Shown: positions 7,886 to 16,489 of the stretch, piece by piece
How positions within the stretch are numbered: position 1 is the stretch's first letter
How the letters are laid out: the number at the start of each line of letters is the position of its first letter
From: Phaeovulum sp.
GTDB taxonomy: Bacteria; Pseudomonadota; Alphaproteobacteria; Rhodobacterales; Rhodobacteraceae
Direction of reading: 5' to 3'
Assembly (NCBI RefSeq): GCF_030684035.1
Contig: NZ_JAUXPI010000021.1
Coordinates: forward strand, 1-44,313
DNA: 44,313 nucleotides
Program-made: the position numbers and the translations under genes
The notes under the pieces: generated by a model
Seen by the model: only the letters and a program-made list of their open reading frames with translations
What the model was told of the DNA's origin: nothing
Databases searched by the model: none

Positions 7886-9664
7886 ATGTTCGACCTGGCC
7901 CTGCCGCAGAACGTTGAGGCGATCCTGACGCTGACAGTGGTCGGGATCATGCTGTTTCTGTTCACCCGCGAACGCTGGCCGAGCGAGGTGGTGGCAATCG
8001 GCGGCGCGGCGGCGGTGTTGACGCTTGGCATCGTGCCCTATGACGCGGCGGTCAAGGTGCTGTCGAACTCGGCACCATGGACGATCATCATGATGTTCCT
8101 GATCATGGGCAGTCTGGTGCGCACCGGCGCGCTTGACTGGCTGACCCGGCAGGCCGAGGCGCAGATCGACCACCGCCCGGCGGTGACGCTGGTCATCATA
8201 TTCGGGCTTATCGCCGCATCTTCGGCGTTCATGAACAACACGCCGGTTGTGGTGATGATGATCCCGGTGATGATGACGCTTGCCCGCAAGCTTGGCGTTT
8301 CGGCCTCCAAGCTGCTGATTCCGCTTTCCTATGCTGCAATTCTTGGTGGCACGGTCACGCTGATCGGCACCTCGACCAACATTCTTGTCGATGGCGTGGC
8401 GCGCGAGCGCGGGCTGGAGCCGTTTTCGATGTTCGAGATCACCGGCATGGGGGTGATCATGGTGCTGGTGGGCGGGCTTTACATGGGGCTGATCGGGCGG
8501 CACCTCTTGCCCAACCGCTCGTCGATGGGGATGTTGCTGGGCGACCGGCGGCGGCAGAAGTTCTTCACCGAGGTGGCGCTGCCGGAGGGGTCGGGGCTGA
8601 TCGGGCAGAACGTCAACGAGATCGATCTGTTCAAGCGCGATGGCGTGCGGGTGATCGACGTGCTGCGCGGCGATGCGAGCCTTCGGCGCGACATGGCGGG
8701 GGTGGAGCTGGCGGCGGGTGACCGGGTGGTGCTGCGCACCGACATGGCCGAAGTTCTTGGCATGCAGCAGAACCCGAACCTGCGGATGGTGGACAAGCTG
8801 AGTTCGGTGCAGACCGACACCGTCGAGGTGCTGATCTCTCCCGGCTGCCGGATGATCGGGCGCAGCCTTGGCGAATTGCGCCTGCGTCGCCGCTATGGCG
8901 TTTATGTGCTGGCCGCGCACCGGCGCAACCAGAATATCGGCCGCAAGCTTGACGATCTGGTGGTGGTGGTGGGCGATACGTTGTTGCTGGAGGGCGCGCC
9001 TGACGATATCGCCCGGCTGGCCGCCGACATGGATCTGGTCGATGTCTCGCGGCCCCGGGTGCAGCCATTCCGCCGCGCCAAGGCACCGATTGCGGTCGGC
9101 GCACTGGTGGCGGTGGTCGCGCTTTCGGCGTTGAACGTCGCCCCGATCCTGCTGCTTGCCGCGATTGCGGTCGGGGTGGTGCTGGTGACCCGAACCATCG
9201 ACCCGGACGAGGCGTTTTCCTTCATCGAAGGGCGGCTGCTGGCGCTGATCTATGCCATGCTCATCATGGGTGCGGCGCTTGACCATTCCGGCGCGGTCAG
9301 ACTGGTCGTCGATGCTGTGGCCCCGCTGCTGATGGGGCTGCCGCCGGTGCTGATCATTCTTGCCGTCTATGCGCTGGGTTCGGTGTTGACCGAGGTGGTT
9401 ACCAACAATGCGGTTGCGGTGATCCTGACCCCGATCGTCATCGGCCTTGCGGCGGCGCTTGGCTACAACCCGCGCCCGTTTGTGGTGGCGGTGATGTTTG
9501 CCGCCTCGGCCTCGTTTGCAACCCCGATCGGCTATCAGACGAATACCATGGTCTATGGCCCCGGTGGCTACCGCTTTACCGATTACCTGAAGGTCGGGAT
9601 ACCGCTCAACATCGTGTTGGCATTGGTGGCAAGCCTGGTTATTCCGCTGATCTGGCCGCTTTGA
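7886..9664 (+). CDS. SLC13/ArsB-type permease with two internal TrkA-C (RCK_C) domains
   Basis: A 592-residue inner-membrane transporter of the divalent anion:sodium symporter/ion transporter superfamily. Membrane segments at both ends (about 10-200 and 400-592) carry the conserved repeats SSAFMNNTPVVVMMIP with TLIGTSTNILVDG in the first half, and TEVVTNNAVAVILTP with FATPIGYQTNTMVYGPGGY in the second. The middle (about 210-400) is soluble, with two TrkA-C-like beta-rich modules (EVALPEGSGLIGQ... and VEVLISPGCRMIGRSLGEL...). This arrangement is seen in putative sulfate, dicarboxylate or arsenite-like transporters; the substrate cannot be told. TrkA-C modules usually bind small ligands that gate transport. 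Confidence 0.88.
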   Translation: MFDLALPQNVEAILTLTVVGIMLFLFTRERWPSEVVAIGGAAAVLTLGIVPYDAAVKVLSNSAPWTIIMMFLIMGSLVRTGALDWLTRQAEAQIDHRPAVTLVIIFGLIAASSAFMNNTPVVVMMIPVMMTLARKLGVSASKLLIPLSYAAILGGTVTLIGTSTNILVDGVARERGLEPFSMFEITGMGVIMVLVGGLYMGLIGRHLLPNRSSMGMLLGDRRRQKFFTEVALPEGSGLIGQNVNEIDLFKRDGVRVIDVLRGDASLRRDMAGVELAAGDRVVLRTDMAEVLGMQQNPNLRMVDKLSSVQTDTVEVLISPGCRMIGRSLGELRLRRRYGVYVLAAHRRNQNIGRKLDDLVVVVGDTLLLEGAPDDIARLAADMDLVDVSRPRVQPFRRAKAPIAVGALVAVVALSALNVAPILLLAAIAVGVVLVTRTIDPDEAFSFIEGRLLALIYAMLIMGAALDHSGAVRLVVDAVAPLLMGLPPVLIILAVYALGSVLTEVVTNNAVAVILTPIVIGLAAALGYNPRPFVVAVMFAASASFATPIGYQTNTMVYGPGGYRFTDYLKVGIPLNIVLALVASLVIPLIWPL

Positions 9665-9756
9665 GGCGCAGCGGGTGGCTTGCGGCCCCACGCATGGCTG
9701 GCTTATAGAGGCGCCGGACCGGGCCAACCGGACATGACAAACGACGGAGCAGCCAA

Positions 9757-10497
9757 GTGTCAGGCCATTCGAAATGGGCAAACATCCAGCACCGCAAGGG
9801 CAAGCAGGACAAGATCCGCGCCAAGGTGTTTTCCAAGCTCGCCAAGGAAATCACCGTGGCGGCGAAAATGGGCGATGCCGACCCCGCCAAGAACCCGCGC
9901 CTGCGGCTGGCGGTGAAGGAGGCCAAGGCGGTGTCGATGCCGAAAGACGTGATCGACCGCGCGATCAAGAAAAGCATCGGCGGCGACGCCGAAACCTATG
10001 ACGAGATCCGCTACGAGGGCTATGGGCCGAACGGCATTGCCATTATCGTCGAGGCGATGACCGACAACCGCAACCGCACCGCCTCGAATGTGCGCAGCTA
10101 TTTCACCAAATGCGGCGGCAACCTTGGCGAAACCGGATCGGTTGCCTTCATGTTCGACAGGGTGGGCGAGATCATGTATCCGCTTTCAGCGGGCGACGCC
10201 GATACGCTGATGCTGGCGGCGCTGGATGCCGGTGCCGACGATGTGGAGAGCGACGAGGAAGGCCACTGGATCACCTGCGCGCAGGATGCGTTGAACGAGG
10301 TGACCACGGTGCTTGAAGCGGCGCTGGGCGAAAGCGAGACCGCCAAGCTGATCTGGAAGCCGCAAAACCTGACGGTGGTCGATTTCGAGACCGCCGAGCG
10401 GCTGATGAAACTGGTCGAGATGCTGGAAGATGACGACGACGTGCAGAACGTCACCGGCAATTTCGACATTCCCGAGGAAATTGCCGCCAGGCTTTGA
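9757..10497 (+). CDS. yebC: YebC/PmpR family regulatory protein
   Basis: A 246-residue protein matching YebC/TACO1 throughout: [17 protein letters not shown] at the start, then the [19 protein letters not shown] block and a C-terminal domain ending [12 protein letters not shown]. Members were first described as DNA-binding regulators; recent work, as I recall it, places YebC on the ribosome aiding proline-rich translation, as mitochondrial TACO1 does. Translation starts at GTG 9757, the only start that gives the canonical N-terminus. A TATAGA hexamer (9714-9719) may be its -10 box. A strong terminator follows. Confidence 0.95.
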   Translation: MSGHSKWANIQHRKGKQDKIRAKVFSKLAKEITVAAKMGDADPAKNPRLRLAVKEAKAVSMPKDVIDRAIKKSIGGDAETYDEIRYEGYGPNGIAIIVEAMTDNRNRTASNVRSYFTKCGGNLGETGSVAFMFDRVGEIMYPLSAGDADTLMLAALDAGADDVESDEEGHWITCAQDALNEVTTVLEAALGESETAKLIWKPQNLTVVDFETAERLMKLVEMLEDDDDVQNVTGNFDIPEEIAARL

Positions 10498-10515
10498 GGC
10501 GGCGGGCAGCAAACG

Positions 10516-10545
10516 AAAGGGCCGCGCGGGATGGCGCGGCCCTTT
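10516..10545 (+). terminator. Bidirectional terminator between yebC and the first porin-like gene
   Basis: A perfect 12-bp stem, AAAGGGCCGCGC (10516-10527)/GCGCGGCCCTTT (10534-10545), with a 6-nt loop, between two convergent stops. Related hairpins containing GGCCGCGATGGCGCGG follow the other two porin-like genes. Confidence 0.8.
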
Positions 10546-10564
10546 GCATTTTCTGCGGCAAGGC

Positions 10565-11476
10565 TCAGTAGTTCAGCTTCCAGCCGACATAGGCGGTGGT
10601 AATGCCGTTGCCGCCGCCGCCAAGGCTGTCAATATAACCGATACCGGCGTAGCCGTTTTTCATGAAGCTGGCCTCGGCGTTGACCGAGTAGAGTTCGCTG
10701 GAGCTGCCGGTGCCAAGGTAGCCTGCATTGAGCGTCAGCCAGTCGATCGGTTTGTAGAAGGCGTCAACCATCACGATAACTTCCGACGAACTGCTGCTGT
10801 CGGCCAAGGTGAGGTGTCCGCCGAACTGGCCGGCATCATAACCGACCTGCGCAACGTAGGTCTGGAAGTCGGACGACCCGGTATTGATCGCTTCGAAGCC
10901 GAGGGCAAAATCGAGCGCGCCGTAATCGCGGCCGAAATAGCCGGTTACCGAAGTCGCGTCGCTTGCCCCTCCGGTGAATTGATGCACCGAAAGCCCGGTG
11001 TCAAAGCCGCCGATGGAGCCATCAAAGCGCGCGCCGTAGCTATGCGCTTCGCCAACCAACTGCACGAAATCGGTTACGCCAACCACGCTGGAAAGCATCA
11101 GCGAAACATATCTGGAGCCGCCGAAACGCGGTATCTGGATGGCGCTGCTAACAGCAGAGCGCGGCGCACCGACCGAGAAGCGGCCCATTGCCGTGTCAAC
11201 CCAGAAGGTCGGGAACAGTGCGGCGCGGCTGTCGAAAGGCCCGCCGCTATCGGAGGCGATGCCCAGCACGCCAAGCTCGAAGCCCATCGGCAGGCTGCTG
11301 CCGCCGCCAAAGCCGAAGCCCACGGCAAAATCGGCATAGGCAAAGCTGACGTCGCTACCATTGCTGCTGAGGTAATCGTACTGGATCGAGCCGCTTGTGT
11401 AGAGGTTGTTCGATTGCGCCGAAGCAGCGGCTGCCCCCGCGATCAGGATTGCAATGGCGGTTGCCGTGCGGTTCAT
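10565..11476 (-). CDS. Outer-membrane beta-barrel (porin-like) protein, tandem paralogue 1
   Basis: A 303-residue exported protein. The signal peptide MNRTATAIAILIAGAAAASA is followed by alternating amphipathic strands and a C-terminal YVGWKLNY, a terminal aromatic residue as recognised by the Bam machinery. Blocks shared with the next two genes include GRFSVGAPRSAV, YGARFDGSIGGFDTGLSVH, GRDYGALDFALGFE and NAEASFMKNGYAGIGY. The compact length resembles small porin-like barrels; pore formation is inferred, not shown. The nominal ORF starts at 11527, but ATG 11476 carries the signal peptide and has GGAG upstream. Lys and Arg are scarce and Gly/Ser/Tyr abundant, typical of barrels. Confidence 0.75.
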   Translation of the reverse strand: MNRTATAIAILIAGAAAASAQSNNLYTSGSIQYDYLSSNGSDVSFAYADFAVGFGFGGGSSLPMGFELGVLGIASDSGGPFDSRAALFPTFWVDTAMGRFSVGAPRSAVSSAIQIPRFGGSRYVSLMLSSVVGVTDFVQLVGEAHSYGARFDGSIGGFDTGLSVHQFTGGASDATSVTGYFGRDYGALDFALGFEAINTGSSDFQTYVAQVGYDAGQFGGHLTLADSSSSSEVIVMVDAFYKPIDWLTLNAGYLGTGSSSELYSVNAEASFMKNGYAGIGYIDSLGGGGNGITTAYVGWKLNY

Positions 11477-11590
11477 GACCTGAATCTCCGTGACTAAATG
11501 TCGCATTGAGTCCAGATAACACCACATCGCGCCAAGGGCAGCGGTTTTCTGTGCCGCTTCACGCGATCACGGGCGGGTTGTTGCATTCCT

Positions 11591-11620
11591 GCCAAGGGCC
11601 GCGATGGCGCGGAGCTTGGC
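11591..11620. terminator. Hairpin after porin-like paralogue 2 (copied terminator)
   Basis: Nested inverted repeats GCCAA (11591-11595)/TTGGC (11616-11620) and CCGCG (11599-11603)/CGCGG (11608-11612) around ATGG. It lacks a good T-run on the minus strand. The core GGGCCGCGATGGCGCGG recurs after paralogue 3 and, modified, after paralogue 1, showing it was duplicated with the gene. Confidence 0.5.
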
Positions 11621-11637
11621 ATTTTCTGCGGCAAGGC

Positions 11638-12546
11638 TCAGTAGTTCAGTTTCCAGCCGACATAGGCGGTATATACAGGGTCGATTGACCCGTCGCTGCC
11701 AAGATAGCCGATACCGGCAAAGCCGTTGTTGAGGAAGCTGGCTTCGGCACTGACACCATAGATGTTGAAGGTGCCGCCTACGGAGGCATAGCTCGCCTCG
11801 AGCCTCAGCCAATCGAGCGGGCGATAGAAGGCATCGGCAATGGCGATGGTTTCAGAAACGCGGCTGCTCTGGGCGACCGTCAGATGCGCGCCGTAGCGCC
11901 GGACGTCATAACCGATCCGGCCGATGTAGGACTGGATCGGTGTGGTTTCGCCGCCAAAAGCCTCGAATCCGACCGCGAATTCAAACGCGCCATAATCGCG
12001 CCCGACAACGCCGGTAACGGAATAATCGCCTTCACCGCTGCCAGTGAACCCGTGCACTGAAAGCCCGGCATCGAGGCTGCCGACAGCGCCATCGAACCGC
12101 GCGCCAAAACTGCGAACGTCAGATTCATCGAGAACCACGAAGTCGGTTAGGTTGGCAATCGATCTCAACTCGAGCGACAGGATGCTGGAGCCGCCGATAT
12201 TCGGAAAACTGAGGGCGCTGCCGAGCGCCGAGCGCGGCGCGCCGACCGAAAAGCGGCCATAGGCGCTGTCCATCCAGAGCGTCGGGAAAAGCACGTATCG
12301 TTCGCCGCTGTCGCCGGCAAAGCTGAACACACCAAGCTCGAATCCCATCGGTGCGCTGCTGATCCCGCCAAAGCCCATACCCACGTTGAAATCGGCGGTG
12401 GCAAAGGTCTGGGAAGCGCCACTGGCGTTACCGAGATACTCGTATTGCAACGACCCGTTGCTGTAGAAGGACGAGCTGCCGACCTGAGCCGAAACCGCGC
12501 CCGCGCCCGCCAGAAGCATGGTGAGAATGAGTGCCGCGCGTTTCAT
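11638..12546 (-). CDS. Outer-membrane beta-barrel (porin-like) protein, tandem paralogue 2
   Basis: A 302-residue protein with signal peptide MKRAALILTMLLAGAGAVSA and the barrel pattern of its neighbours: GRFSVGAPRSALGSAL, FGARFDGAVGSLDAGLSVHGF, GRDYGAFEFAVGFEAF, SAEASFLNNGFAGIGY and the end YVGWKLNY. The longer frame to 12723 is rejected; ATG 12546 starts the signal peptide and has GGAG about 10 nt before it. By eye it is moderately similar to paralogue 1 overall, but the last coding bases plus about 30 bp of 3' flank are almost identical. About 160 bp separates it from paralogue 1, so each copy may have its own promoter. Confidence 0.75.
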   Translation of the reverse strand: MKRAALILTMLLAGAGAVSAQVGSSSFYSNGSLQYEYLGNASGASQTFATADFNVGMGFGGISSAPMGFELGVFSFAGDSGERYVLFPTLWMDSAYGRFSVGAPRSALGSALSFPNIGGSSILSLELRSIANLTDFVVLDESDVRSFGARFDGAVGSLDAGLSVHGFTGSGEGDYSVTGVVGRDYGAFEFAVGFEAFGGETTPIQSYIGRIGYDVRRYGAHLTVAQSSRVSETIAIADAFYRPLDWLRLEASYASVGGTFNIYGVSAEASFLNNGFAGIGYLGSDGSIDPVYTAYVGWKLNY

Positions 12547-12684
12547 GTGTCGATTCTCCGGGGTCAGATGCCGCATTCCTGAAAATCTAGCATCCACGGC
12601 GCGCACGATCACCCGCCTTGCTACAATCATTGAGAAAACGCACCGAAGTGTGGTTTTTTTGCCTGGTAAACGGACCAAGCCGAA

Positions 12685-12704
12685 GGGCCGCGATGGCGCG
12701 GCCC
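12685..12704. terminator. Hairpin after porin-like paralogue 3
   Basis: A perfect 8-bp stem GGGCCGCG (12685-12692)/CGCGGCCC (12697-12704) with loop ATGG, 22 bp beyond the minus-strand stop, extended by weaker CCGAA/TTCGG pairing outside. It is the probable terminator of paralogue 3 and is homologous to the hairpins at 11591-11620 and 10516-10545. Confidence 0.6.
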
Positions 12705-12726
12705 CCAGCTTTTGCTTCGGCAAGGC

Positions 12727-13632
12727 TCAGTAGTTCAGCTTCCAGCCGGCATAGGCGGTAGCGAAGCCTTCGCCGAAGTCCGGGCTGTCGAAATAGCCGA
12801 CGCCGACATAGCCGTTTTTCAGGAAACTGGCTTCTGCGTTGACACCGTAAATCGAACTGCCCGCATAGTTGCCGTAGGATGCTTTGACTTTCAGCCAGTC
12901 GAGCGGCCGGTAGAAGGCTTCGAGCGAATAGGCGCTGTCGGCCATCATGAAGCTGTCGCCAAGGGTCAGGCGCGCACCATAGAGCCCCACGTCATAGCCG
13001 AGCGTTGCGGTGTAGGTGGTTTCGCTGCTGCTATCGCCTTGCAGATGCTCGAAACCCACGGCGAAATCGAGCGCGCCATAATCGCGGCCGACAAAACCGG
13101 TGATCGAGGTTCCGCTGCCCGAGCCGCTTGACAAATGGTGTGCCGACAGGCCGACATCAAAGCCGCCAAACGCGCCGTCGTAGCGAACCCCGTAGGAATC
13201 CACCCCGCCTTGCAGCAACGCCATGTCGGTGAAGTTGAATGCAAGCTGGTAGAAGTCGGTGAAATAGTAGGTGCCCGCGATGGTCGGCACCTTGATCCGG
13301 CTGGCCATGGCCGAACGCGGCACGCCCGCCGAGAACTTGCCGAACGAGGTCTCGACCCAGACGGTGGGGAACAGTGCCGAGCGGCTGAAACTGCCTTCGC
13401 TGGAACCGATGGCCACCACGCCAAGCTCCAGCCCGACCGTTTTGTTGCCAAGGTTCCCGCGCAGGCCGAGCGCGAGATCGCCATAGCCAAAATCGACCCA
13501 ATCGCCGCCTTGGCCGAGATATTCATACTGGATCATGCCGTTCGCATAGACCGGCGAGCTGCCGACACCCTGGCTGAAGGCCGCGCCCGAACCCGCCAGT
13601 ACCGCAAGCGCCGCTACTGCCATTGTTTTCAT
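12727..13632 (-). CDS. Outer-membrane beta-barrel (porin-like) protein, tandem paralogue 3
   Basis: A 301-residue protein with signal peptide MKTMAVAALAVLAGSGAAFS, then barrel strands. The family blocks are kept with changes: GKFSAGVPRSAMASRI, YGVRYDGAFGGFDVGLSAHHL, GRDYGALDFAVGFEHL, NAEASFLKNGYVGVGY and the end AYAGWKLNY. It is the most diverged of the three, for example SAGVPRS in place of SVGAPRS. ATG 13632 follows a GGGGGA ribosome site; the frame open to 13926 is spurious. It is probably the first gene transcribed of the three, but the hairpins between copies argue against one simple operon. Confidence 0.75.
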   Translation of the reverse strand: MKTMAVAALAVLAGSGAAFSQGVGSSPVYANGMIQYEYLGQGGDWVDFGYGDLALGLRGNLGNKTVGLELGVVAIGSSEGSFSRSALFPTVWVETSFGKFSAGVPRSAMASRIKVPTIAGTYYFTDFYQLAFNFTDMALLQGGVDSYGVRYDGAFGGFDVGLSAHHLSSGSGSGTSITGFVGRDYGALDFAVGFEHLQGDSSSETTYTATLGYDVGLYGARLTLGDSFMMADSAYSLEAFYRPLDWLKVKASYGNYAGSSIYGVNAEASFLKNGYVGVGYFDSPDFGEGFATAYAGWKLNY

Positions 13633-13874
13633 GATCGTCCCCCGTCCCGCATCGCTTTGAAACCATCGGTAGCCTAGCACGCGCTGGCGGAAGTTGCACC
13701 GGATGCATCGGCGGGCGAGGCCATGAAATGCGCCGGTGTTGCGCGCCTGCACCGGGCTTTGACGGGGGCGGGTGCCGGGGCCAGATTCCGATTGCCGAAA
13801 GCCAGGTGCGCGGTGCGGGGCTGGTGCCGGGCAAGCCGACAGGCTAAGCCGTCTGGCGCGGAGTGGGGGCGGAA

Positions 13875-14471
13875 ATGGTGGCATTCTGGGCGGGCTTGCG
13901 GCTCGGGCTTGGGCTGATAGTGGCAATTGGCGCGCAAAACGCCTTTGTGCTGCGCCAGGGGCTCAGGCGTGAACATGTGTTCGCGGTGGCCTTCTTTTGC
14001 GCCGTCTCCGATGCCGCGCTGATCGCGCTTGGGGTTTCGGGCTTTGCGCTGGCCGCCGAGGCGGCCCCCTGGCTAGGCCCCGGCCTGCGCTGGGGCGGGG
14101 TCGCCTTTCTGGTCTGGTACGGTGCCCGCGCCTTTCTGGCGGCCTGGCGCGGCGGCTCGGGGCTCGTGGCTGCGGGGGGGGCCGCGAGCCTTGCCGCGAC
14201 ACTTGCCACCATCGCCGCGCTGACCTGGGCCAACCCGCATGTCTGGCTGGATACGGTGGTGCTTCTTGGCGCGGTCTCGGCGCAATATCCGGGGCAGGGA
14301 AAGGCGTTCGCGGCGGGTGCCATCAGCGCTTCGTTCCTGTTCTTCTTCGCCCTCGCCTATGGCGCGCGGTTGCTGGCCCCGATCTTTGCGCAGCCGCGCG
14401 CCTGGGTGGTGCTCGATCTGCTGGTCGGCGTGGTGATGTGGAGCATCGCCGCCGAACTGGCGTTCGGCTGA
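13875..14471 (+). CDS. LysE/ArgO-family amino-acid exporter
   Basis: A 198-residue inner-membrane protein with about six hydrophobic segments. The N-terminal LIVAIGAQNAFVLRQGLRR is diagnostic of the LysE/ArgO branch, as is ALTWANPHVWLDTVVLLGAV in the middle. The family exports basic amino acids such as lysine and arginine by proton exchange and often follows a LysG/ArgP regulator; no such regulator is seen here. A GTG at 13863 is an alternative start, but ATG 13875 has GGGGGCGG directly upstream at better spacing. It is divergent from the porin-like genes; the 242-bp gap holds no clear promoter. Confidence 0.88.
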   Translation: MVAFWAGLRLGLGLIVAIGAQNAFVLRQGLRREHVFAVAFFCAVSDAALIALGVSGFALAAEAAPWLGPGLRWGGVAFLVWYGARAFLAAWRGGSGLVAAGGAASLAATLATIAALTWANPHVWLDTVVLLGAVSAQYPGQGKAFAAGAISASFLFFFALAYGARLLAPIFAQPRAWVVLDLLVGVVMWSIAAELAFG

Positions 14472-14531
14472 GTTGTACCCGGCACAAACGCGCCCTTGCG
14501 CCCCGTGCGCCGATGCGGTGATCTCGCCGCC

Positions 14532-15452
14532 ATGAACGCCATCGCCGCCACCGCAAAGGCCACGCGCCGCCCCGACAGGCCGGTTGCCGGGGTGCTCTGG
14601 ATGCTTGTCACCGGGCTCAACTTTGTCGCGGTCACCGGCATCGTGCGCTACCTCGGGCCAGAGCTGCCCGCAGCACAGAGCGCCTTCATCCGCTTTGCCT
14701 TCGGCGTTGCGTTTCTGGCACCGACACTGGGGTTGACCCTGCAACGCGGCTTCGCCCCCGGTGCGCTGCGGCTTTTCGCGGCGCGCGGCGCGCTGCATAC
14801 GGTGGCGGTGATCTTGTGGTTCTACGCGATGGCGCGCATTCCGGTGGCGGAAGTGACCGCCATCGGCTACCTCAACCCGGTTGTCGTCACCATCGGCGCG
14901 GCGCTATTCTTTGGCGAGCGGCTGGCGGCGCGGCGGATACTTGCGATCGGCGTGGCGATCGGCGGGGCGCTGATCGTGCTGCGCCCCGGCCTGCGCGAGA
15001 TCGAACCGGGCCACTGGTCGCAGCTTTTTGCCGCGCTGTTCTTCGGGCTTTCCTACCTGATCGCCAAGCGGCTTTCCGAAATTGCCCCGGCGGGTGCGGT
15101 GGTGGCGATGATGGCGCTGACCGTGACCATCGGGCTTGCGCCGTTCGCGCTCTGGGTCTGGGTGCCGGTCAGTCTGGTGCAGGTGGCCTGGCTGGGCCTT
15201 GTCGCGGTTTTTGCCACCGCCGGGCATTACTGCATGACCCGCGCTTTCGCCTGCGCGCCGCTGACCGTCACCCAGCCGGTCACCTTCCTGCAACTGGTCT
15301 GGGCGACGCTGCTTGGCGCGCTGATGTTCGGCGAGGCGGTGGACCCGATGGTGATGCTGGGCGGCGCGCTCATCATCGGCGCGATCAGCTACATCACCTG
15401 GCGCGAGGCAAAGATCAAGCGGCGCACCACCCCGGCGGTACCCCCGGTCTGA
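14532..15452 (+). CDS. EamA/DMT-family transporter
   Basis: A 306-residue membrane protein with about ten spans in two EamA halves; the first ends EVTAIGYLNPVVVTIGAALFFGERL and the second PVTFLQLVWATLLGALMFGE. It resembles the RhaT/S-adenosylmethionine-uptake-like branch of the superfamily, but the substrate is unknown. The nominal frame opens at 14496; ATG 14532 gives a normal short cytoplasmic N-terminus. It lies 60 bp after the LysE gene in the same direction and converges with choV, 24 bp from stop to stop. Confidence 0.85.
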   Translation: MNAIAATAKATRRPDRPVAGVLWMLVTGLNFVAVTGIVRYLGPELPAAQSAFIRFAFGVAFLAPTLGLTLQRGFAPGALRLFAARGALHTVAVILWFYAMARIPVAEVTAIGYLNPVVVTIGAALFFGERLAARRILAIGVAIGGALIVLRPGLREIEPGHWSQLFAALFFGLSYLIAKRLSEIAPAGAVVAMMALTVTIGLAPFALWVWVPVSLVQVAWLGLVAVFATAGHYCMTRAFACAPLTVTQPVTFLQLVWATLLGALMFGEAVDPMVMLGGALIIGAISYITWREAKIKRRTTPAVPPV

Positions 15453-15476
15453 ACCCCGCGCGCGGTGCCAGTGCGC

Positions 15477-16487
15477 CTAGCTGTGCGGGTCGATGAGGCG
15501 CGCCAGCACGCTTTCGCGGCTGATCCGGCCACCGCCCTGCAAGTTCAGCTCGGGCACCTCTGCCAGCGCCGCCATGACCGCGCGCACGGTCATCTCGGCC
15601 GCCACTTCAGGGGCCCCGGGCACCGAGCCGGGCAGCGCCACGTCGGCGGCGGTCAGCACGCCCAAAGGGTTCATATGCGCGACGAAATCGGCGACATAGG
15701 CATCGGCGGGGGCGGCGATGATGTCGCGCGCGGTGCCCAGTTGCACGATCCGCCCGCCCTCCATGAGCGCGATGCGGTTGCCGAGCTTGAAGGCTTCGTC
15801 AAGGTCGTGGCTGACGAAGATGATGGTGCGCTTCAGCGTCGCCTGCAACTCCAGCAACTCATCCTGCAACCTTGCCCGGATCAACGGATCCAGCGCCGAA
15901 AACGGCTCGTCCATCAGCAATATCGGGGCTTCGGTGGCAAAGGCGCGGGCAAGGCCAACGCGCTGCTGCATGCCGCCCGACAATTCGCCCACCTTGCGCT
16001 CGGCCCAGTCGGAAAGCCCCACCAGCGCCAGTTGCGCATCGATCCGGGCACGGCGTTCGGGCAGCGGCATATGCGCCAGCTCAAGCCCCAGCCCGACATT
16101 TTCGCGCACCGTGCGCCAGGGCAACAGGCCGAACGCCTGAAACACCATCGCCACCCGCGTCAGCCGCAGGCGGCGCAAAGTCGCGGCATCGGCCCCGGTG
16201 ACCGAAACCATTCTGCCGCCATCCCAAATCCGCACCTCGCCGCGACAGACCGGGTTGAGCGCGTTGACCGCCCGCAGAAGCGTCGATTTGCCGGACCCCG
16301 AAAGCCCCATCAGCACCAGTATCTCGCCGGTCGCAACGCTCAGCGTGCAGTCGTGCACCCCCAGCACCTGGCCGGTCGCCTCCTTGATCTCGCCGCGCGT
16401 GCGGCCCTGGTCCATCAGCGGCAGCGCCGCCTCGGGGCGCTCTCCGAAGACGATCGAGACGCGGTCGAATTCGACTGCTACGGGCAT
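15477..16487 (-). CDS. choV: Choline ABC transporter, ATP-binding protein
   Basis: A 336-residue ATPase of the ProV/ChoV type. Walker A is LMGLSGSGKST, the Q-loop VFQAFGLLPW, the ABC signature ELSGGMQQRVGLARA, Walker B ILLMDEPFSALD and the H-switch FVSHDLDEA. The N-terminal extension before Walker A is typical of betaine/choline importers. The C-terminus is shorter than the two CBS domains of ProV, as in Sinorhizobium ChoV. It powers choline import through ChoW. Its ATG lies 2 nt after the choW stop, so the two are translationally linked. Third gene of choX-choW-choV. Confidence 0.92.
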   Translation of the reverse strand: MPVAVEFDRVSIVFGERPEAALPLMDQGRTRGEIKEATGQVLGVHDCTLSVATGEILVLMGLSGSGKSTLLRAVNALNPVCRGEVRIWDGGRMVSVTGADAATLRRLRLTRVAMVFQAFGLLPWRTVRENVGLGLELAHMPLPERRARIDAQLALVGLSDWAERKVGELSGGMQQRVGLARAFATEAPILLMDEPFSALDPLIRARLQDELLELQATLKRTIIFVSHDLDEAFKLGNRIALMEGGRIVQLGTARDIIAAPADAYVADFVAHMNPLGVLTAADVALPGSVPGAPEVAAEMTVRAVMAALAEVPELNLQGGGRISRESVLARLIDPHS

Positions 16488-16489
16488 GC

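Noticed and set aside
7853-9781. A 642-codon minus-strand frame opposite the SLC13-type transporter
   Set aside because: It is rich in His, Gln and Arg with no domains, typical of an antisense shadow of a GC-rich gene; the plus-strand frame has clear transporter motifs. The same applies to the long antisense frames opposite pccB, mcm, ppk and betA.
13633-13874. An additional small gene in the porin/LysE gap
   Set aside because: Several short frames exist on both strands, but none has a ribosome site or sensible composition; the gap is probably regulatory DNA for the two divergent units.
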